Below, piece by piece: positions 44,941-54,024 of a stretch of 64,000 nt of DNA. This DNA is from Roseivivax isoporae LMG 25204 (GTDB lineage Bacteria; Pseudomonadota; Alphaproteobacteria; Rhodobacterales; Rhodobacteraceae). The translations under genes and the position numbers were made by a program. The DNA is taken from contig NZ_JAME01000025.1 in assembly GCF_000521865.1 (NCBI RefSeq), forward strand, positions 1-64,000. The letters are read 5' to 3'. Within the stretch, counting starts at the first letter, position 1; every line of letters begins with the position of its first letter. Under the pieces are notes generated by a model that was not told where the DNA came from, ran no database searches, and saw nothing but the letters and a program-made list of their open reading frames with translations.

Positions 44941-45920
44941 TGCGTGCCGTCCTGACCCTGTGTCTCTGCCTGGCGACGCCGCTTGCGGCGGGCGTGCCAG
45001 AGGCGGTGCGCGACCACGCGCTGCCTGCCGCCGACCGGTTCGCCCGCGCCGCGGACGCGCTTGCCGCGTCGGCCGAGGCCGACTGCACGGCCGAGGCGCT
45101 GCGGCCCGCCTGGAACGAGGCGTTCGACGCGTGGCTGGGACTCGCGCACCTGCGCTTCGGCCCGCTCGAGACGGAGAGCCGCGCGCTGACGCTCGGGTTC
45201 TGGCCGGACACGCGGGGGATGATCCCGCGCACGCTCGTCGGGCTCGCGGCGGACGGGGACGCGGCGGTGGACGACCCGGCGGCCTTCGCTGAGGTGTCGA
45301 TCGCGGCGCGCGGGTTCTTCGGGATGGAACAGGTGCTCTACGGGCCGGACGCGGGCTACGGGCACGACAGCTATGCCTGCCGGCTGGCGGTCGCGCAGGC
45401 GCGTGACATCGACCGGATGGCCGCCGGCATCGCGGCGGACTGGCAAGACCACGCGGCGCTGCTGACCTCGGCCGGGGCCGCGGACAATGACACCTATCTC
45501 AGCACCCGGGAAGCGCGGCAGGCGTTCTACACCGCGCTCGTGACCGGGATCGCGTTCACCGCGGACCAGCGGCTGGGACTGCCGCTCGGCAGCTACGACG
45601 ACCCGCGGCCGGAACGGGCCGAGGCGCGACGGTCGGCGCGGAGCCTCAGGAACGCGGTCCTGTCGCTCGAGGCGCTGCGGGATCTCGCGCGGACGCTGGC
45701 GCCGGGCCCCATCCCCGACACCGACGCGGCCTTCGACGCGGCGCTGGGAACCGCATCGCGGATCGACAGCGCCGACCTCTCGAGCGTCGCGGACCCGGCG
45801 CGGCGGCTGCGCGTCGAGCAGCTGGCGCAGGAGGTGCGCGCGATCGGCGAGGCCGCGGCGAACGAGATCGGCGTGCCGCTGGGCGTCTCGGCGGGCTTCA
45901 ACGCGTCGGACGGGGATTGA
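44940..45920 (+). CDS. Imelysin / M75-like periplasmic iron-regulated protein
   Basis: The 326-residue exported protein has a signal peptide (MRAVLTLCLCLATPLAAG) and helical imelysin repeats. The family core usually reads GxHxxE; here the equivalent region reads ARGFFGMEQVLYGPD, so the His is replaced while the Glu remains, and peptidase activity is unlikely. Such proteins are thought to bind iron or haem at the cell surface. TGATG overlap with the preceding cytochrome and a short gap to DUF1513 mark a single operon. Confidence 0.88.
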   Translation: MRAVLTLCLCLATPLAAGVPEAVRDHALPAADRFARAADALAASAEADCTAEALRPAWNEAFDAWLGLAHLRFGPLETESRALTLGFWPDTRGMIPRTLVGLAADGDAAVDDPAAFAEVSIAARGFFGMEQVLYGPDAGYGHDSYACRLAVAQARDIDRMAAGIAADWQDHAALLTSAGAADNDTYLSTREARQAFYTALVTGIAFTADQRLGLPLGSYDDPRPERAEARRSARSLRNAVLSLEALRDLARTLAPGPIPDTDAAFDAALGTASRIDSADLSSVADPARRLRVEQLAQEVRAIGEAAANEIGVPLGVSAGFNASDGD

Positions 45921-45925
45921 GGACC

Positions 45926-47002
45926 ATGACCACGCGCAGGACGTTCCTCGCCACGCTTCTCGCGGCGTCGACGGCGCCGGCGCTGTCCTGGGCCGACGCG
46001 GGCAACCCCGCCTATCTCGGTGCGGCGCGGGACCGCGACGGCGGCCACGCTCTCTACGGACTCGACGCGGCGGGCGCGCGCATCTTCCGCATCCCGCTGC
46101 CCGCGCGGGGCCACGCGGCGGCGGCGCATCCCGACGCGCCCGAGGCCGTGGCCTTCGCGCGCCGGCCGGGCACCTTCGCGCTGGTGATCGACTGCGCGCG
46201 GGGCCGCGTGGCGCACCGGCTCGAGGCACCGGCGGGGCGGCATTTCTACGGCCACGGGGCGTTCGTGGCGGCGGGCGACGTGCTCTGCACCACCGAGAAC
46301 GAGATCGACACCGGCGAGGGCCGCATCGGGCTCTGGTCGCGGCGCGAGGGCTATGCGCGGATCGGCGAGATCCGCAGCCACGGGATCGGGCCGCACGACA
46401 TCCTGCGCATGGACGGCGACGTGCTGGCGGTGGCGAACGGCGGCATCCGCACCCATCCCGATACCGGGCGCGAGAAGCTCAACATCGACACGATGCGCCC
46501 CTCGCTCGCCTGGATCACGCCGGATGGCGACCTGCTGGACGCGGTGGTCCTGGCGCCCGACCTGCACCGGAACTCGATCCGGCACCTCGCGCAGGCGCCG
46601 GACGGCACGGTGGCCTTCGCCATGCAATGGCAGGGAGAGCCCGGCGATGCGGTGCCGCTCCTCGGGCTCGCGCGGCGGGGGCATGAGCCGGTCCTGCTCG
46701 CGGCGGAGCTGGGCGAGCAGATGGCGATGCAGGGCTACGCGGGCTCGGTGGCGTTCTCGGGCGACGGGCGGTCGGTCGCGATCACCTCGCCCAGGGGCGG
46801 ACGGCTGCACCGGTTCGACGTGGCGACCGGGGCGGTCACCCCCTACCGGCGGGGCGACGTCTGCGGGCTGGCGCCTGCGCCCGGCGGCTTCACCGCGACG
46901 GACGGCCTCGGCGGCATCGTGGCCGTCGGCCGGGATGTGGCGCCGCTCGCCGCGCATGACGGCCTGAGCTGGGACAACCACCTCGTGGCGATCGGCGCGT
47001 GA
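45926..47002 (+). CDS. DUF1513 beta-propeller-like exported protein
   Basis: The 358-residue protein starts MTTRRTFLATLLAASTAPALSWAD, a Tat-type signal peptide. The rest has repeated short beta blades (GHGAFVAAGDVLCTTENE, GPHDILRMDGDVLAVANGGI, AGSVAFSGDGRSVAITSPRGG) fitting a beta propeller, and ends LSWDNHLV. DUF1513 genes regularly close the imelysin/DUF1111 iron cluster. Export through Tat suggests it folds with a cofactor or in the cytoplasm; the role is unknown. GAGGA precedes the ATG. Confidence 0.88.
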   Translation: MTTRRTFLATLLAASTAPALSWADAGNPAYLGAARDRDGGHALYGLDAAGARIFRIPLPARGHAAAAHPDAPEAVAFARRPGTFALVIDCARGRVAHRLEAPAGRHFYGHGAFVAAGDVLCTTENEIDTGEGRIGLWSRREGYARIGEIRSHGIGPHDILRMDGDVLAVANGGIRTHPDTGREKLNIDTMRPSLAWITPDGDLLDAVVLAPDLHRNSIRHLAQAPDGTVAFAMQWQGEPGDAVPLLGLARRGHEPVLLAAELGEQMAMQGYAGSVAFSGDGRSVAITSPRGGRLHRFDVATGAVTPYRRGDVCGLAPAPGGFTATDGLGGIVAVGRDVAPLAAHDGLSWDNHLVAIGA

Positions 47003-47049
47003 AAGGGCACTCGCGCCGCGTTCCGGCATCTGGTTAACGTGACGCGGAC

Positions 47050-48087
47050 ATGCGACTCGCGACGATCACCTACGGCACGGCCCTCGCCATCATGCTGGGC
47101 TGGCTCTTCTGGATGGGCAAGCCCATCCTGCTGCCCGTGCTCGCCGCGGTCATCTCGCTCTATGTCCTGTCGGCGGCGGCGACGGCGCTGACGCGGGTGC
47201 CGCTGCTCGGGCACCTGCCGCTCTGGGCGCTCCGGACGCTGGTGCTGCTGCTCTTCACCGCGGGCATCGTGATGCTGTTCGTGCTGATCGTCGTCAACTT
47301 CAACCGCGTGATCGCGGCGGTCCCGGGCTACGAGCAGAACCTCGACCGTCTGGTCGCGCGCGGCGCGACGATGCTCGGGATCGAGGACGAACCGAACTGG
47401 GAGATCGTCCGCGACAACACGCTGGGCCAGATCGACGTGGCCAGCTACATCGCGCCGCTCGCCAACCAGATCCGCGGGATCGGCACGTCGCTGTTCCTGA
47501 TCGTGCTCTACGCCGCGTTCTTCTTTGCGGAGCGGGTGCAGTTCGCAGACAAGATCACCATCGCGCTCGGCGGCATGCGCCGCGGCGCCAAGGCAGTGGA
47601 CCTGATGAACCGCATCAACGGGCGAGTGAGCGACTACCTCCTGGTCAAGACCTTCGTGAACGTGGTGCTGGCCGCTATCTCGTTCGTCATCATGTGGGCG
47701 ATCGGGGTCGAGTTCGCCGTGTTCTGGGCGGTGCTGATCGGCTTCCTGAACTACATCCCCTATTTCGGGTCGCTGATCGGCGTGATCTTCCCGGTGATCC
47801 TGAGCCTCGTGCAGTCGGGGTCGTTCGGCTTCGCGGTGGTGTCGCTGGTGACGCTGACCTTCGCGCAGGTCTACGTGGGCGCTGTGCTCGAGCCCCGGCT
47901 GATGGGGCGGACCTTCAACCTCTCGCCGGCGGTGGTGCTGCTGGCGCTGGCTTTCTGGGGCGCGCTCTGGGGCATCGCCGGCGCGATCCTCGCCGTACCG
48001 CTGACCGCGAGCCTCGTGATCGTGCTGGCCGAGGTGCAGGCGACGCGGCCCATCGCGGTCATGCTGACGGCGCGCGGCCGGCTGTGA
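47050..48087 (+). CDS. AI-2E-family (PerM/YdiK-like) membrane transporter
   Basis: The 345-residue inner membrane protein has about eight hydrophobic segments with a soluble loop at about 90-140. The C-terminal half carries the family signatures GFLNYIPYFGSLIGVIFPV and VGAVLEPRLMGRTFNLSPAVVLLALAFWGALWGIAGAILAVPLT. The family name comes from a disputed autoinducer-2 role; other members are Na+/H+ exchangers. The function here is open. The stop overlaps the next gene's GTG. Confidence 0.88.
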   Translation: MRLATITYGTALAIMLGWLFWMGKPILLPVLAAVISLYVLSAAATALTRVPLLGHLPLWALRTLVLLLFTAGIVMLFVLIVVNFNRVIAAVPGYEQNLDRLVARGATMLGIEDEPNWEIVRDNTLGQIDVASYIAPLANQIRGIGTSLFLIVLYAAFFFAERVQFADKITIALGGMRRGAKAVDLMNRINGRVSDYLLVKTFVNVVLAAISFVIMWAIGVEFAVFWAVLIGFLNYIPYFGSLIGVIFPVILSLVQSGSFGFAVVSLVTLTFAQVYVGAVLEPRLMGRTFNLSPAVVLLALAFWGALWGIAGAILAVPLTASLVIVLAEVQATRPIAVMLTARGRL

Positions 48088-49193
48088 GCGACCTGGAACT
48101 CTTCGCGGTCTGCGCCCCCGGCCTCGAGGCGGCGCTGGCGTCCGAGGCGCAGGCGCAGGGCTTCGACGTCACGGACACCACGCCCGGCGGCGTGACGCTG
48201 CGCGGCGGCTGGCCCGAGGTCTGGCGCGCGAACCTGTCGCTGCGCGGCGCGGTGCGCGTGCTGGTGCGGATCGGCGCCTTTCCGGTGGCGCATCTCGCGC
48301 AGCTCGACAAGCGCGCGCGCAAATTCCCCTGGTCCGACACGCTGCGCCCGGACGTGCCGATCCGGGTCGAGACGACGTGCCGCAAGTCGCGCATCTATCA
48401 CCAGGGCGCCGCGACCGAGCGGATCGAGACGGCGCTGCGCGAGAGCCTTGGCGCGACCATCGACCCGCAGGCGTCGCTGGTGCTGAAGGTCCGGATCGAG
48501 CGCGACATGTGCACCTTCAGCCTCGACACGAGCGGCGAGCCGCTGCATCGCCGCGGCCACAAGGAAGCCGTGGGCAAGGCCCCGATGCGCGAGACGCTGG
48601 CGGCGGCATTCCTGCGCGATTGCGGCTTCGACGGGACGGGGCCGGTGCTCGACCCCATGTGCGGCTCCGGCACCTTCCCGATCGAGGCGGCCGAGATCGC
48701 GGCGGGCCTGCTTCCGGGGCGGTCGCGCGCGTTCGCCTTCGAGACGCTGGCGAGCTTCGACGCCGCGGCCTTCGCCCGGATGCGCGGCGCGGGTCCGGCC
48801 GAGGCGCCGGGGCCCGTGCGCTTTTACGGCTCGGACCGCGACCAGGGCGCGGTGCAGTCCGCCACCGCCAACGCGGCGCGGGCGGGCGTGGGCGCCGCCT
48901 GCCTCTTCGAGCGGCGCGCGGTCGGCGACATCGTTCCGCCCGAGGGGCCGCCGGGGCTCGTGGTCGCGAACCCGCCCTATGGCGGGCGGATCGGCAACAA
49001 GAAGCTTCTCTTCGCGCTGCACGGCGCGTTCGGAGAGGTTCTGAAGGCGCGCTTCCGCGGCTGGCGCGTCGGCATCGTCACCAGCGAGCCGGGGCTCGCG
49101 CGCGCCACGGGCCTGCCGTTCCTGCCGCCCGGCCCGCCGGTGCCGCACGGGGGTCTCAAGGTGCGCCTCTACCGCACGAAACCGCTGCCGTGA
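48084..49193 (+). CDS. THUMP-domain class I SAM-dependent RNA methyltransferase (RlmL N-half-like)
   Basis: The 369-residue protein starts on a GTG in a GTGA overlap with the transporter. The N-terminal ferredoxin-like and THUMP domains (about 1-150) bind RNA. The methyltransferase part has VLDPMCGSGTFPIEAA (motif I) and the N6/N2-methylating NPPYGGRIG (motif IV). This matches the 23S rRNA G2445 methyltransferase half of RlmL (YcbY) and related tRNA enzymes; the exact base is not certain. Confidence 0.9.
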   Translation: MSDLELFAVCAPGLEAALASEAQAQGFDVTDTTPGGVTLRGGWPEVWRANLSLRGAVRVLVRIGAFPVAHLAQLDKRARKFPWSDTLRPDVPIRVETTCRKSRIYHQGAATERIETALRESLGATIDPQASLVLKVRIERDMCTFSLDTSGEPLHRRGHKEAVGKAPMRETLAAAFLRDCGFDGTGPVLDPMCGSGTFPIEAAEIAAGLLPGRSRAFAFETLASFDAAAFARMRGAGPAEAPGPVRFYGSDRDQGAVQSATANAARAGVGAACLFERRAVGDIVPPEGPPGLVVANPPYGGRIGNKKLLFALHGAFGEVLKARFRGWRVGIVTSEPGLARATGLPFLPPGPPVPHGGLKVRLYRTKPLP

Positions 49194-49279
49194 GCGGAAC
49201 CGCGGAGACGCGCCGGTGCTTGTCTGTGCGCATCGGGCGGCCTACGTGACGCCGCAGTGATCAGGAGGCGTGTTGCGCC

Positions 49280-49942
49280 ATGGCAGAGAAGAGCCGCACC
49301 TTCGGCGTCATCGGGCTGGGAAATTTCGGATCGACCGTGGCGAAGGAGCTCACGCGTTTCGGCAACGACGTGATCGGCATCGACACGGACAAGGATCGCG
49401 TGTCCGCCCATGCCGACGAGCTGGCACAGGCGATGATCGTCGACGCCCGCGACGACAAGGCTATGAAGGAAGCCGGCATGGGCGATTGCGACGTCGCGCT
49501 CATCGCCATGGGGTCCGACCTCGAGGCGTCGATCCTCGCCGCGATCAACCTCAAGCTCGTGGGGGTCGAGACGGTCTGGGCCAAGGCCCGCACCAAGACC
49601 CATCACCGCATCCTGTCGCGGCTCGGCGTCGACCGGATCATCCACCCGGAGGTGGAGGTCGGCCAGCACGTGGCGCAGGTGCTGCACAACCCGCTGATCC
49701 GCGACTACATCAGCCTCGGCAACGGGTTCTACGTGGTGAACTTCCGCATTCCCGAAAGCCTCGAGGGCAAGACGCTGGAAGAGCTGCCGCACCGCGAGGA
49801 TTACGACCTGCGCTGCGTGGGCGTGATGCGCGGCACCGAGTTCCTGGGCATGGACGGGCAGGGCTGCACCTTCCAGAGCGACGACCTGCTGCTGCTGCTC
49901 GGCAAGCGCGCGGATCTGCGCCGCTTCGCCTCCAGCCTCTGA
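49280..49942 (+). CDS. Potassium uptake regulatory subunit, KtrA/TrkA family
   Basis: The 220-residue cytosolic RCK protein has a Rossmann domain with FGVIGLGNFGSTVAKEL at the N-terminus, acidic GIDTDKDRV at the end of strand 2, and a C-terminal RCK_C domain (about 135-215). A single RCK unit is the KtrA type; TrkA has two. It gates the membrane subunit encoded directly downstream according to nucleotides. AGGAGG lies upstream of the ATG. Confidence 0.92.
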   Translation: MAEKSRTFGVIGLGNFGSTVAKELTRFGNDVIGIDTDKDRVSAHADELAQAMIVDARDDKAMKEAGMGDCDVALIAMGSDLEASILAAINLKLVGVETVWAKARTKTHHRILSRLGVDRIIHPEVEVGQHVAQVLHNPLIRDYISLGNGFYVVNFRIPESLEGKTLEELPHREDYDLRCVGVMRGTEFLGMDGQGCTFQSDDLLLLLGKRADLRRFASSL

Positions 49943-49943
49943 C

Positions 49944-51293
49944 ATGGCGCTGATCGGGGCCAGGGCGGGCGTCCGGTACCGCGTGATGCGGGCCTCGCCG
50001 CCCGCGCTGCTGGCGTTCTTCTACCTGATCTTCGCGGTGATCGGCGGACTGCTCCTGTGGGCGCCGATCTCGAGCAACGCGAACGTGGGCTGGGTCGAGG
50101 CGCTGTTCACCTCGGTCTCGGCGGTGACGGTCACGGGGCTCGTGGTGGTGGACACCGGCGCCGACTTCACCCTTTTCGGGCAGGCGGTGATCGTCATCCT
50201 GATGCAGCTCGGCGGGCTCGGGCTCGTGACCTTCGCGGTCTTCGTGCTGAGCGCGCTCGGGATGCAGGTGGGACTCGGACAGCGGCTGATGCTGCGCGAG
50301 GACCTGAACCAGAGCAATATCGGCGACCTCCTGATGCTGGTGCGCACGGTGTTCGTCGTGTCGCTCGGCTGCGAGGCGGCGGGCGCGGTGGTGCTGGCCA
50401 CGGTGTTCGTGCCCGATCACGGGCTCTGGCCGGGGATCTGGGCGGCAGTGTTCCACGCGGTGTCGGCGTTCAACAACGCGGGCTTCTCGCTCTGGTCGGA
50501 TTCGCTCATCGGCTACGCGCTCGACCCGGTGGTGAACGTGGTGGTGCCCGTCCTCTTCATCACCGGGGGGCTCGGGTTCATCGTGCTGTCGGACCTGCAG
50601 CGCAAGCGGCGCTGGCGGCGCCTCGGCCTGCATTCCAAGATCATGCTCGTGGGCACGGCGGTGCTGATCGTCTTCGCCTGGATCATGTTCGCGGCGCTCG
50701 AATGGACCAATCCCGGCACGCTCGGCGCCATCGACAGCGTCGGCGGACGTCTCATGGCCGCGTGGTTCCAGGCGGTGACGCCGCGCACGGCGGGGTTCAA
50801 CACCATCGACACGGGCGAGATGCACGATTCCACCGCGCTCATGACCATGACGCTGATGCTGATCGGGGCGGGGTCGACGTCGACCGCGGGCGGCATCAAG
50901 GTCACGACCTTCGCCGTCCTGATCCTCGCCACCATCGCGTTCGTCCGCCGCGAGAGCGAGCTGCACTGCTTCGGCCGGTCGCTCGGCGTGGACGAGGTGA
51001 TGAAGGTCATGGCGCTGACCACGGCGTCGATGCTGATCGTGTTCCTGTCGATCTTCGCGGTGTCGATCAGCCATGACGGGTCGTTCCTGCATCTCGCCTT
51101 CGAGGTCACCTCGGCGCTCGGGACGGTGGGGCTGTCCATGGGGGCGACGCCCGAGCTCGACACGACCGGGCGCTGCATCATCATGGCGGTGATGTTCTTC
51201 GGCCGGGTGGGGCCGCTGACGCTGGGCTTCTTCCTGGCCACGCACACGGTCGCCCGCGTGCGCTACCCGCCCGGCCAGGTCTATCTCGGCTGA
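49944..51293 (+). CDS. Potassium uptake membrane subunit, KtrB/TrkH family
   Basis: The 449-residue inner membrane channel subunit has four pore loops, each with the filter Gly: VTVTGLVVVD, FNNAGFSLW, PRTAGFNTID and GTVGLSMG, plus the gate-like stretch GAGSTSTAGGIKVTT in the third repeat. It pairs with the KtrA-like gene one base upstream. K+ uptake of this type supports osmotic adaptation, which fits the betaine genes in this window. It converges with the transglycosylase gene across 3 bases. Confidence 0.94.
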   Translation: MALIGARAGVRYRVMRASPPALLAFFYLIFAVIGGLLLWAPISSNANVGWVEALFTSVSAVTVTGLVVVDTGADFTLFGQAVIVILMQLGGLGLVTFAVFVLSALGMQVGLGQRLMLREDLNQSNIGDLLMLVRTVFVVSLGCEAAGAVVLATVFVPDHGLWPGIWAAVFHAVSAFNNAGFSLWSDSLIGYALDPVVNVVVPVLFITGGLGFIVLSDLQRKRRWRRLGLHSKIMLVGTAVLIVFAWIMFAALEWTNPGTLGAIDSVGGRLMAAWFQAVTPRTAGFNTIDTGEMHDSTALMTMTLMLIGAGSTSTAGGIKVTTFAVLILATIAFVRRESELHCFGRSLGVDEVMKVMALTTASMLIVFLSIFAVSISHDGSFLHLAFEVTSALGTVGLSMGATPELDTTGRCIIMAVMFFGRVGPLTLGFFLATHTVARVRYPPGQVYLG

Positions 51294-51296
51294 GCG

Positions 51297-52445
51297 CTAG
51301 CGCAGCGCGGCAAGAAGCGCCTGCGACGGCTCGCCCGTGACCGCCATGCCGTTCGCCGACTGCCAGGCCCGGATCGCCGCCTCGGTCCCCGATCCGATCA
51401 CGCCGTCGGGCGTGCCCGCATCGTAGCCCTGCGCGTTCAGCCGGGTCTGGATCTCGCGCCGGTCGTCGATGGTCAGCCCGTAGCGGTCGGGGGCGAAGCC
51501 GCCGCGCAGGGGGCCCGCGCCGCCGAGCCGGTCCGACAGGTGGCCCACGCCGATCGCGTAGTTGGTCGAGTTGTTGTAGCGCTTGATCACGTCGAAATTG
51601 CGGAAGACGCGAAAGCTCGGGCCGCCCGGTTCGGGCTGGATCACCTGCCCGCCGCTGCCGGGATTCGCGGCCGTGATCTCCTGTCCCCAGGGTTCGCCGC
51701 GCCGCCAGCCCGACGCCGAGAGGTAGGCCGCGGCCGAAGCGAGCCCGTCGGTCGGGTCGTCGGACCAGATGTCGCGCCGACCGTCGCCGCGGAAATCCAC
51801 GGCATAGGCCTGGTAGGTGGTGGGGATGAACTGCGTGTGGCCCATGGCACCGGCCCAGCTGCCGACGAGTCGATCCGCAGGCACGTCGCCGCGCTGGACG
51901 ATGCGCAGGGCGGCGATGAGCTGATCCTCGAAGAAGGCGCCGCGGCGGCCGTCATAGGCGAGCGTCGAGGTGGCCGAGACCACCGGGATGTCGCCACGCC
52001 GGGTGCCGTAATTGCTTTCCATGCCCCAGACGGCGGCCACGACCTCGGCCGGGACGCCGTAGCGGCCCTCGATCTCGGAGAGGAGGCCGCGATTGGCCGC
52101 GAGCCGCGCGCGGCCGTCGCGCACCTTGGTCTCGTTGGCGACGATGGCGAGGTAATCCTCGAGCGTCCGGGTGAACTCGGTCTGCGCGCGGTCGCGCTCC
52201 ACCACGCCCGGCAGGTAGCCCGCGTCGCGGAACCCCGCGTCGAGCGTCGCCCCCGACAGACCCTGCGCCCCCGCGCGGCCGCGGAAGGACGCGACCCACG
52301 CGTCCCAGCCCGCGTTCGGCACCGGCCGCAGCGCCGGGTCGGGCGCACTGCCGCCGCCGCCCGCGCGCGGGATGGCCGCGCCGCCGCATCCGCCCAGCAG
52401 CGCCGCGCCGCCCGCGAGGGTGATCCATCGCCGTGAAACCTGCAT
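51297..52445 (-). CDS. Lytic murein transglycosylase (MltB type) with peptidoglycan-binding domain
   Basis: The 382-residue lipoprotein has a signal sequence with lipobox LLGGC (Cys near residue 20). The SLT_2/MltB catalytic domain (about 45-310) has the active Glu in WGMESNYGTRRG, followed by FFEDQLIAALRI, AGAMGHTQFIPTTYQAYAVD and NYAIGVGHLSDRL. A C-terminal PG_binding_1 domain covers about 320-380. It cleaves glycan strands to anhydro-MurNAc, feeding the recycling route that includes AmgK and MurU. Confidence 0.93.
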   Translation of the reverse strand: MQVSRRWITLAGGAALLGGCGGAAIPRAGGGGSAPDPALRPVPNAGWDAWVASFRGRAGAQGLSGATLDAGFRDAGYLPGVVERDRAQTEFTRTLEDYLAIVANETKVRDGRARLAANRGLLSEIEGRYGVPAEVVAAVWGMESNYGTRRGDIPVVSATSTLAYDGRRGAFFEDQLIAALRIVQRGDVPADRLVGSWAGAMGHTQFIPTTYQAYAVDFRGDGRRDIWSDDPTDGLASAAAYLSASGWRRGEPWGQEITAANPGSGGQVIQPEPGGPSFRVFRNFDVIKRYNNSTNYAIGVGHLSDRLGGAGPLRGGFAPDRYGLTIDDRREIQTRLNAQGYDAGTPDGVIGSGTEAAIRAWQSANGMAVTGEPSQALLAALR

Positions 52446-52537
52446 CCGTCCGCTCCGTCGCCTGCCCGTTTTCGGCACTGTGACCTGCCGGGCGGCAACG
52501 GGCAAGACCGCTGCCCGACCCCCGCGCGGCGCGCCGC

Positions 52538-53944
52538 TCAGATCGAAAGCCAGCCGGTGGTGCCGCTGTCCTCGAGATCCCAGCGCGCCGACCACGTGCC
52601 GCGCTTCCGCGCGAGCGTCAGGTAGTTGCGTTCCGCCGTGTAGTTGTGGCGCTGCCCGGGCAGCGGCGCGATGCGGATCGGATGTTCGGGGATCGGCGCC
52701 TCGCCGAAGCGCGCGAGCGTGCCGAGCGTCATGGCATAGAGGCGCGGCGGCGCGCGGTGCGAGATGCCCGAGGCCACCAGCTGGTGCAGGGGCTCGGGCC
52801 GGCCGGTATCGAGCGTCGCGCGCGTGGCGAGATGGATCTCGCCCGAGATCGCGGTGACGCGGTGGCCCCGCGCCTCGACGTCGATCAGCCGGCGCAGCAT
52901 CCGCGCCCACTCGGCCCGGTGCGCGCGGCTCTGCCACTGGTCGCGCAGGTCGTCCTCGTAGCGCTCCATCCGGCGGGTGAGCTGCATCAGCCGCTCGACC
53001 AGCGACAGGCGGGGGCCGAGGAGCGGCACGCTCGAGACGAGGAAGACGCGTTCCTGCAGGTCCGCGAGCGCGGCATCGAACCGGTCCCAGCCGTTCGGGC
53101 CCATGATGCGGGCCCGGGTGCGTTCCGACCGCAGGTCGGGCGCGAGGATCGTCAGCCCCGGCAGGTCGCGGCGAAAACCGAGCGACAGGCCCTCGGGATC
53201 GAGGAAGAGGTCGGGCACGTCGTCATCGGTCGCGGCGTGCTGGTAGAGCAGGAACGCCTCGCGCGCGGTGCGGAACAGCGTCTGACCGATGGCCGTGCGC
53301 TCGACGTCGCCGAGCGAGCCCCAGCCGTCGCAGATGTCATGGTCGTCCCACATCATGAGCGAGGGCACCTCGGCCGCGAGCTCGGCAAAGCCCGGCGCGG
53401 CGTAGGTGATCGCGTAGCGGTGCAGGAACCGTTCGCGCAGGTGCAGCCGCAGGTCGTCGAGATCGGCGGGGGCGGCGGTCTCCGGCAGCTCGTCGGGCCA
53501 GCCGTCGCTCAGCCGGTGGCCGTCCGTCGCCTCGTCGGCATAGACCTGGTCGCCGCCATGCAAGAGGACGTGCAGCGGCCGCGTGGCGTGCTGCGCGCGC
53601 AGCCGCTGCCACATGGCGTTGCGTTCGTCCGCGTCGCGGTCGAGGTCGCCGTTCTCCTCGCCGTTGCAGGAGACGAAGCCCACGTGCAGGTCACCCTCGT
53701 AGCGGGTGTCGACGCGGTGGGTCCGCCCGGCAAGGCCGTAATCCGACACGGTGCCGAGCGGCAGCGCGAAGTCGTAGCGCCAGACGCCGTGGCCCGCGAC
53801 GGTGGCGAGCCGGAGCGCCGGGTGCGAGCGCCCGCCCGCGGTCAGGGCCGGCGGGCGGCTGTCGTCGTCGCGAACCACGAGGGCCGCGAGCCGGACGGAC
53901 CGCTCCGCGAGCCCCCGAAACATCAGAACCGGACCGAACCTCAC
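52538..53944 (-). CDS. PhoD-like alkaline phosphatase / metallophosphoesterase
   Basis: The 468-residue protein starts on GTG 53944 with GGAGGG just upstream. It has HVGFVSCNGEE, LHGGDQVYADEA, SLMMWDDHDICDGWGS (metal ligands) and AISGEIHLATRA, in the order of PhoD-family phosphodiesterases. No signal peptide is evident, unlike secreted PhoD, so it may be cytoplasmic. The substrate is unknown. It lies downstream of the RND genes with an 80-base gap. Confidence 0.82.
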   Translation of the reverse strand: MRFGPVLMFRGLAERSVRLAALVVRDDDSRPPALTAGGRSHPALRLATVAGHGVWRYDFALPLGTVSDYGLAGRTHRVDTRYEGDLHVGFVSCNGEENGDLDRDADERNAMWQRLRAQHATRPLHVLLHGGDQVYADEATDGHRLSDGWPDELPETAAPADLDDLRLHLRERFLHRYAITYAAPGFAELAAEVPSLMMWDDHDICDGWGSLGDVERTAIGQTLFRTAREAFLLYQHAATDDDVPDLFLDPEGLSLGFRRDLPGLTILAPDLRSERTRARIMGPNGWDRFDAALADLQERVFLVSSVPLLGPRLSLVERLMQLTRRMERYEDDLRDQWQSRAHRAEWARMLRRLIDVEARGHRVTAISGEIHLATRATLDTGRPEPLHQLVASGISHRAPPRLYAMTLGTLARFGEAPIPEHPIRIAPLPGQRHNYTAERNYLTLARKRGTWSARWDLEDSGTTGWLSI

Positions 53945-54024
53945 GACACCCTCCGTCCGCCGTCATGCCTGCGCCTGAAAGGCGCGCCGGCCGGCGAGGG
54001 TTCCCGCCGACCGCCCGTCGCGCG

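Noticed and set aside
47024..47050. CtrA site before the AI-2E family gene
   Set aside because: GGTTAAC occurs once, but the second TTAA at seven bases is missing on either side.
51294..51296. Terminator between convergent ktrB-like and transglycosylase genes
   Set aside because: The stops are 3 bases apart and no hairpin with a T run is visible; transcripts must end inside the opposite gene.
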